Shown: positions 6,227 through 6,367 of the stretch, in pieces
Layout: the number at the start of each line of letters is the position of its first letter
Position numbering within the stretch: the stretch's first letter is position 1
Origin: Candidatus Zixiibacteriota bacterium
Lineage (GTDB): Bacteria; Zixibacteria; MSB-5A5; SM1-73
NCBI GenBank assembly: GCA_022866585.1
Contig: JALHUP010000310.1
Location: forward strand, 1-6,367
DNA: 6,367 bases
Reading direction: 5' to 3'
Position numbers and translations under genes: made by a program
Notes under the pieces: model-generated
The model's input: only the letters and a program-made list of their open reading frames with translations
Told to the model about the DNA's origin: nothing
The model's database searches: none

Positions 6227-6255
6227 TGTAATGACCAAATACATATCGGACACCC
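6227..6255. repeat. Putative terminal inverted repeat of the insertion sequence
   Basis: The stretch starts TGTAATGACC and continues through ATATCGGACACCC. Its 5'-TGT end and the GGACA block resemble IS3-family ends. The matching end is not in the window, so the exact length is unknown. Confidence 0.5.
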
Positions 6256-6278
6256 AAGAGGACGATTTGGAATATAGT

Positions 6279-6367
6279 TTAAGATGAGTTTAGTTTCAAG
6301 TTTAATTTTTGCATGGGAGTCATTTTATTAATACCTCCGTGAGGTCTTTTGTGGTTATAGTAGAAGA
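6279..6367 (-). CDS. Transposase/integrase-core C-terminal fragment (rve type)
   Basis: Read on the minus strand from the window edge, 28 complete codons run from 6365 to the TAA at 6281-6279. They give FYYNHKRPHGG followed by INKMTPMQKLN. The YN-x-KRPH-G...TP signature is the conserved C-terminal end of the DDE integrase core domain (rve) found in IS3- and IS481-family transposases, which cut and join DNA during transposition. The catalytic DDE residues lie outside the window, so activity cannot be judged. The fragment ends close to the presumed inverted repeat, as expected for an IS. IS3 and IS481 cannot be separated from this short piece. Confidence 0.8.
   Translation of the reverse strand, partial: FYYNHKRPHGGINKMTPMQKLNLKLNSS

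Larger units (their letters stand above)
6227..6367 (-). mobile_element. Insertion sequence, IS3/IS481-like, transposase-3' end only (continues beyond window)
   Basis: The left boundary is placed at TGTAATGACC (6227), followed by a GGACAC block near 6247-6253. This TGTA-TGACC...GGACA layout is typical of IS3-family terminal inverted repeats. The transposase C-terminus ends 52 bp inside this boundary and reads leftwards, so this is the right (IRR) end. The other end and the target duplication lie outside, so completeness cannot be judged. The insertion is 24 bp from the second palindrome. Confidence 0.65.

Overview
The window reads as bacterial chromosome of moderate to low GC (roughly 40-42% by eye). 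It most likely comes from an uncultivated lineage near the FCB/candidate-phylum bacteria. That placement is inferred from overall protein flavour: a sigma-54 activator with a long linker, a secreted gluzincin with an NTF2-like N-terminus, and REP-like intergenic palindromes. No marker here fixes the phylum. Four complete protein genes, one 5'-truncated gene and a tRNA lie on the + strand. Only the partial insertion sequence at the right edge is on the - strand.

Left block (1-832): the C-terminal part of a membrane PAP2-type phosphatase is followed after 13 nt by a complete 170-aa macro-domain protein. The two are probably co-transcribed.

Middle block (833-1285): a strong sigma-70-like promoter drives a canonical tRNA-Asn(GTT) without encoded CCA. 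About 85 bp downstream is a degenerate second copy of its 3' half. In that copy the 5' strand of the T-stem is replaced by a perfect GC-rich palindrome, while the T-loop, the 3' acceptor strand and the T-run are almost unchanged. A second promoter then leads into the next genes.

Right block (1286-6128): a GTG-started secreted zinc-metalloprotease-like protein (HEIVH plus downstream Glu), then RNase R (rnr), then a sigma-54-dependent activator. All run in the same direction with gaps of about 40 nt, so they may form one transcription unit. The activator keeps the phospho-acceptor Asp of its receiver domain but lacks the acidic pair, the Thr/Ser and the Lys needed for normal phosphorylation. 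Its ATPase and Fis-type HTH domains look intact.

Right edge (6129-6367): two tandem palindromes are followed by the terminal inverted repeat and the transposase C-terminus of an IS3/IS481-type insertion sequence, which runs out of the window.

I do not see a multi-gene defence, secretion or biosynthetic system. The points most worth a second look are the tRNA-Asn 3' duplication with its embedded palindrome, the degenerate receiver domain, and the uncharacterised secreted metallopeptidase.
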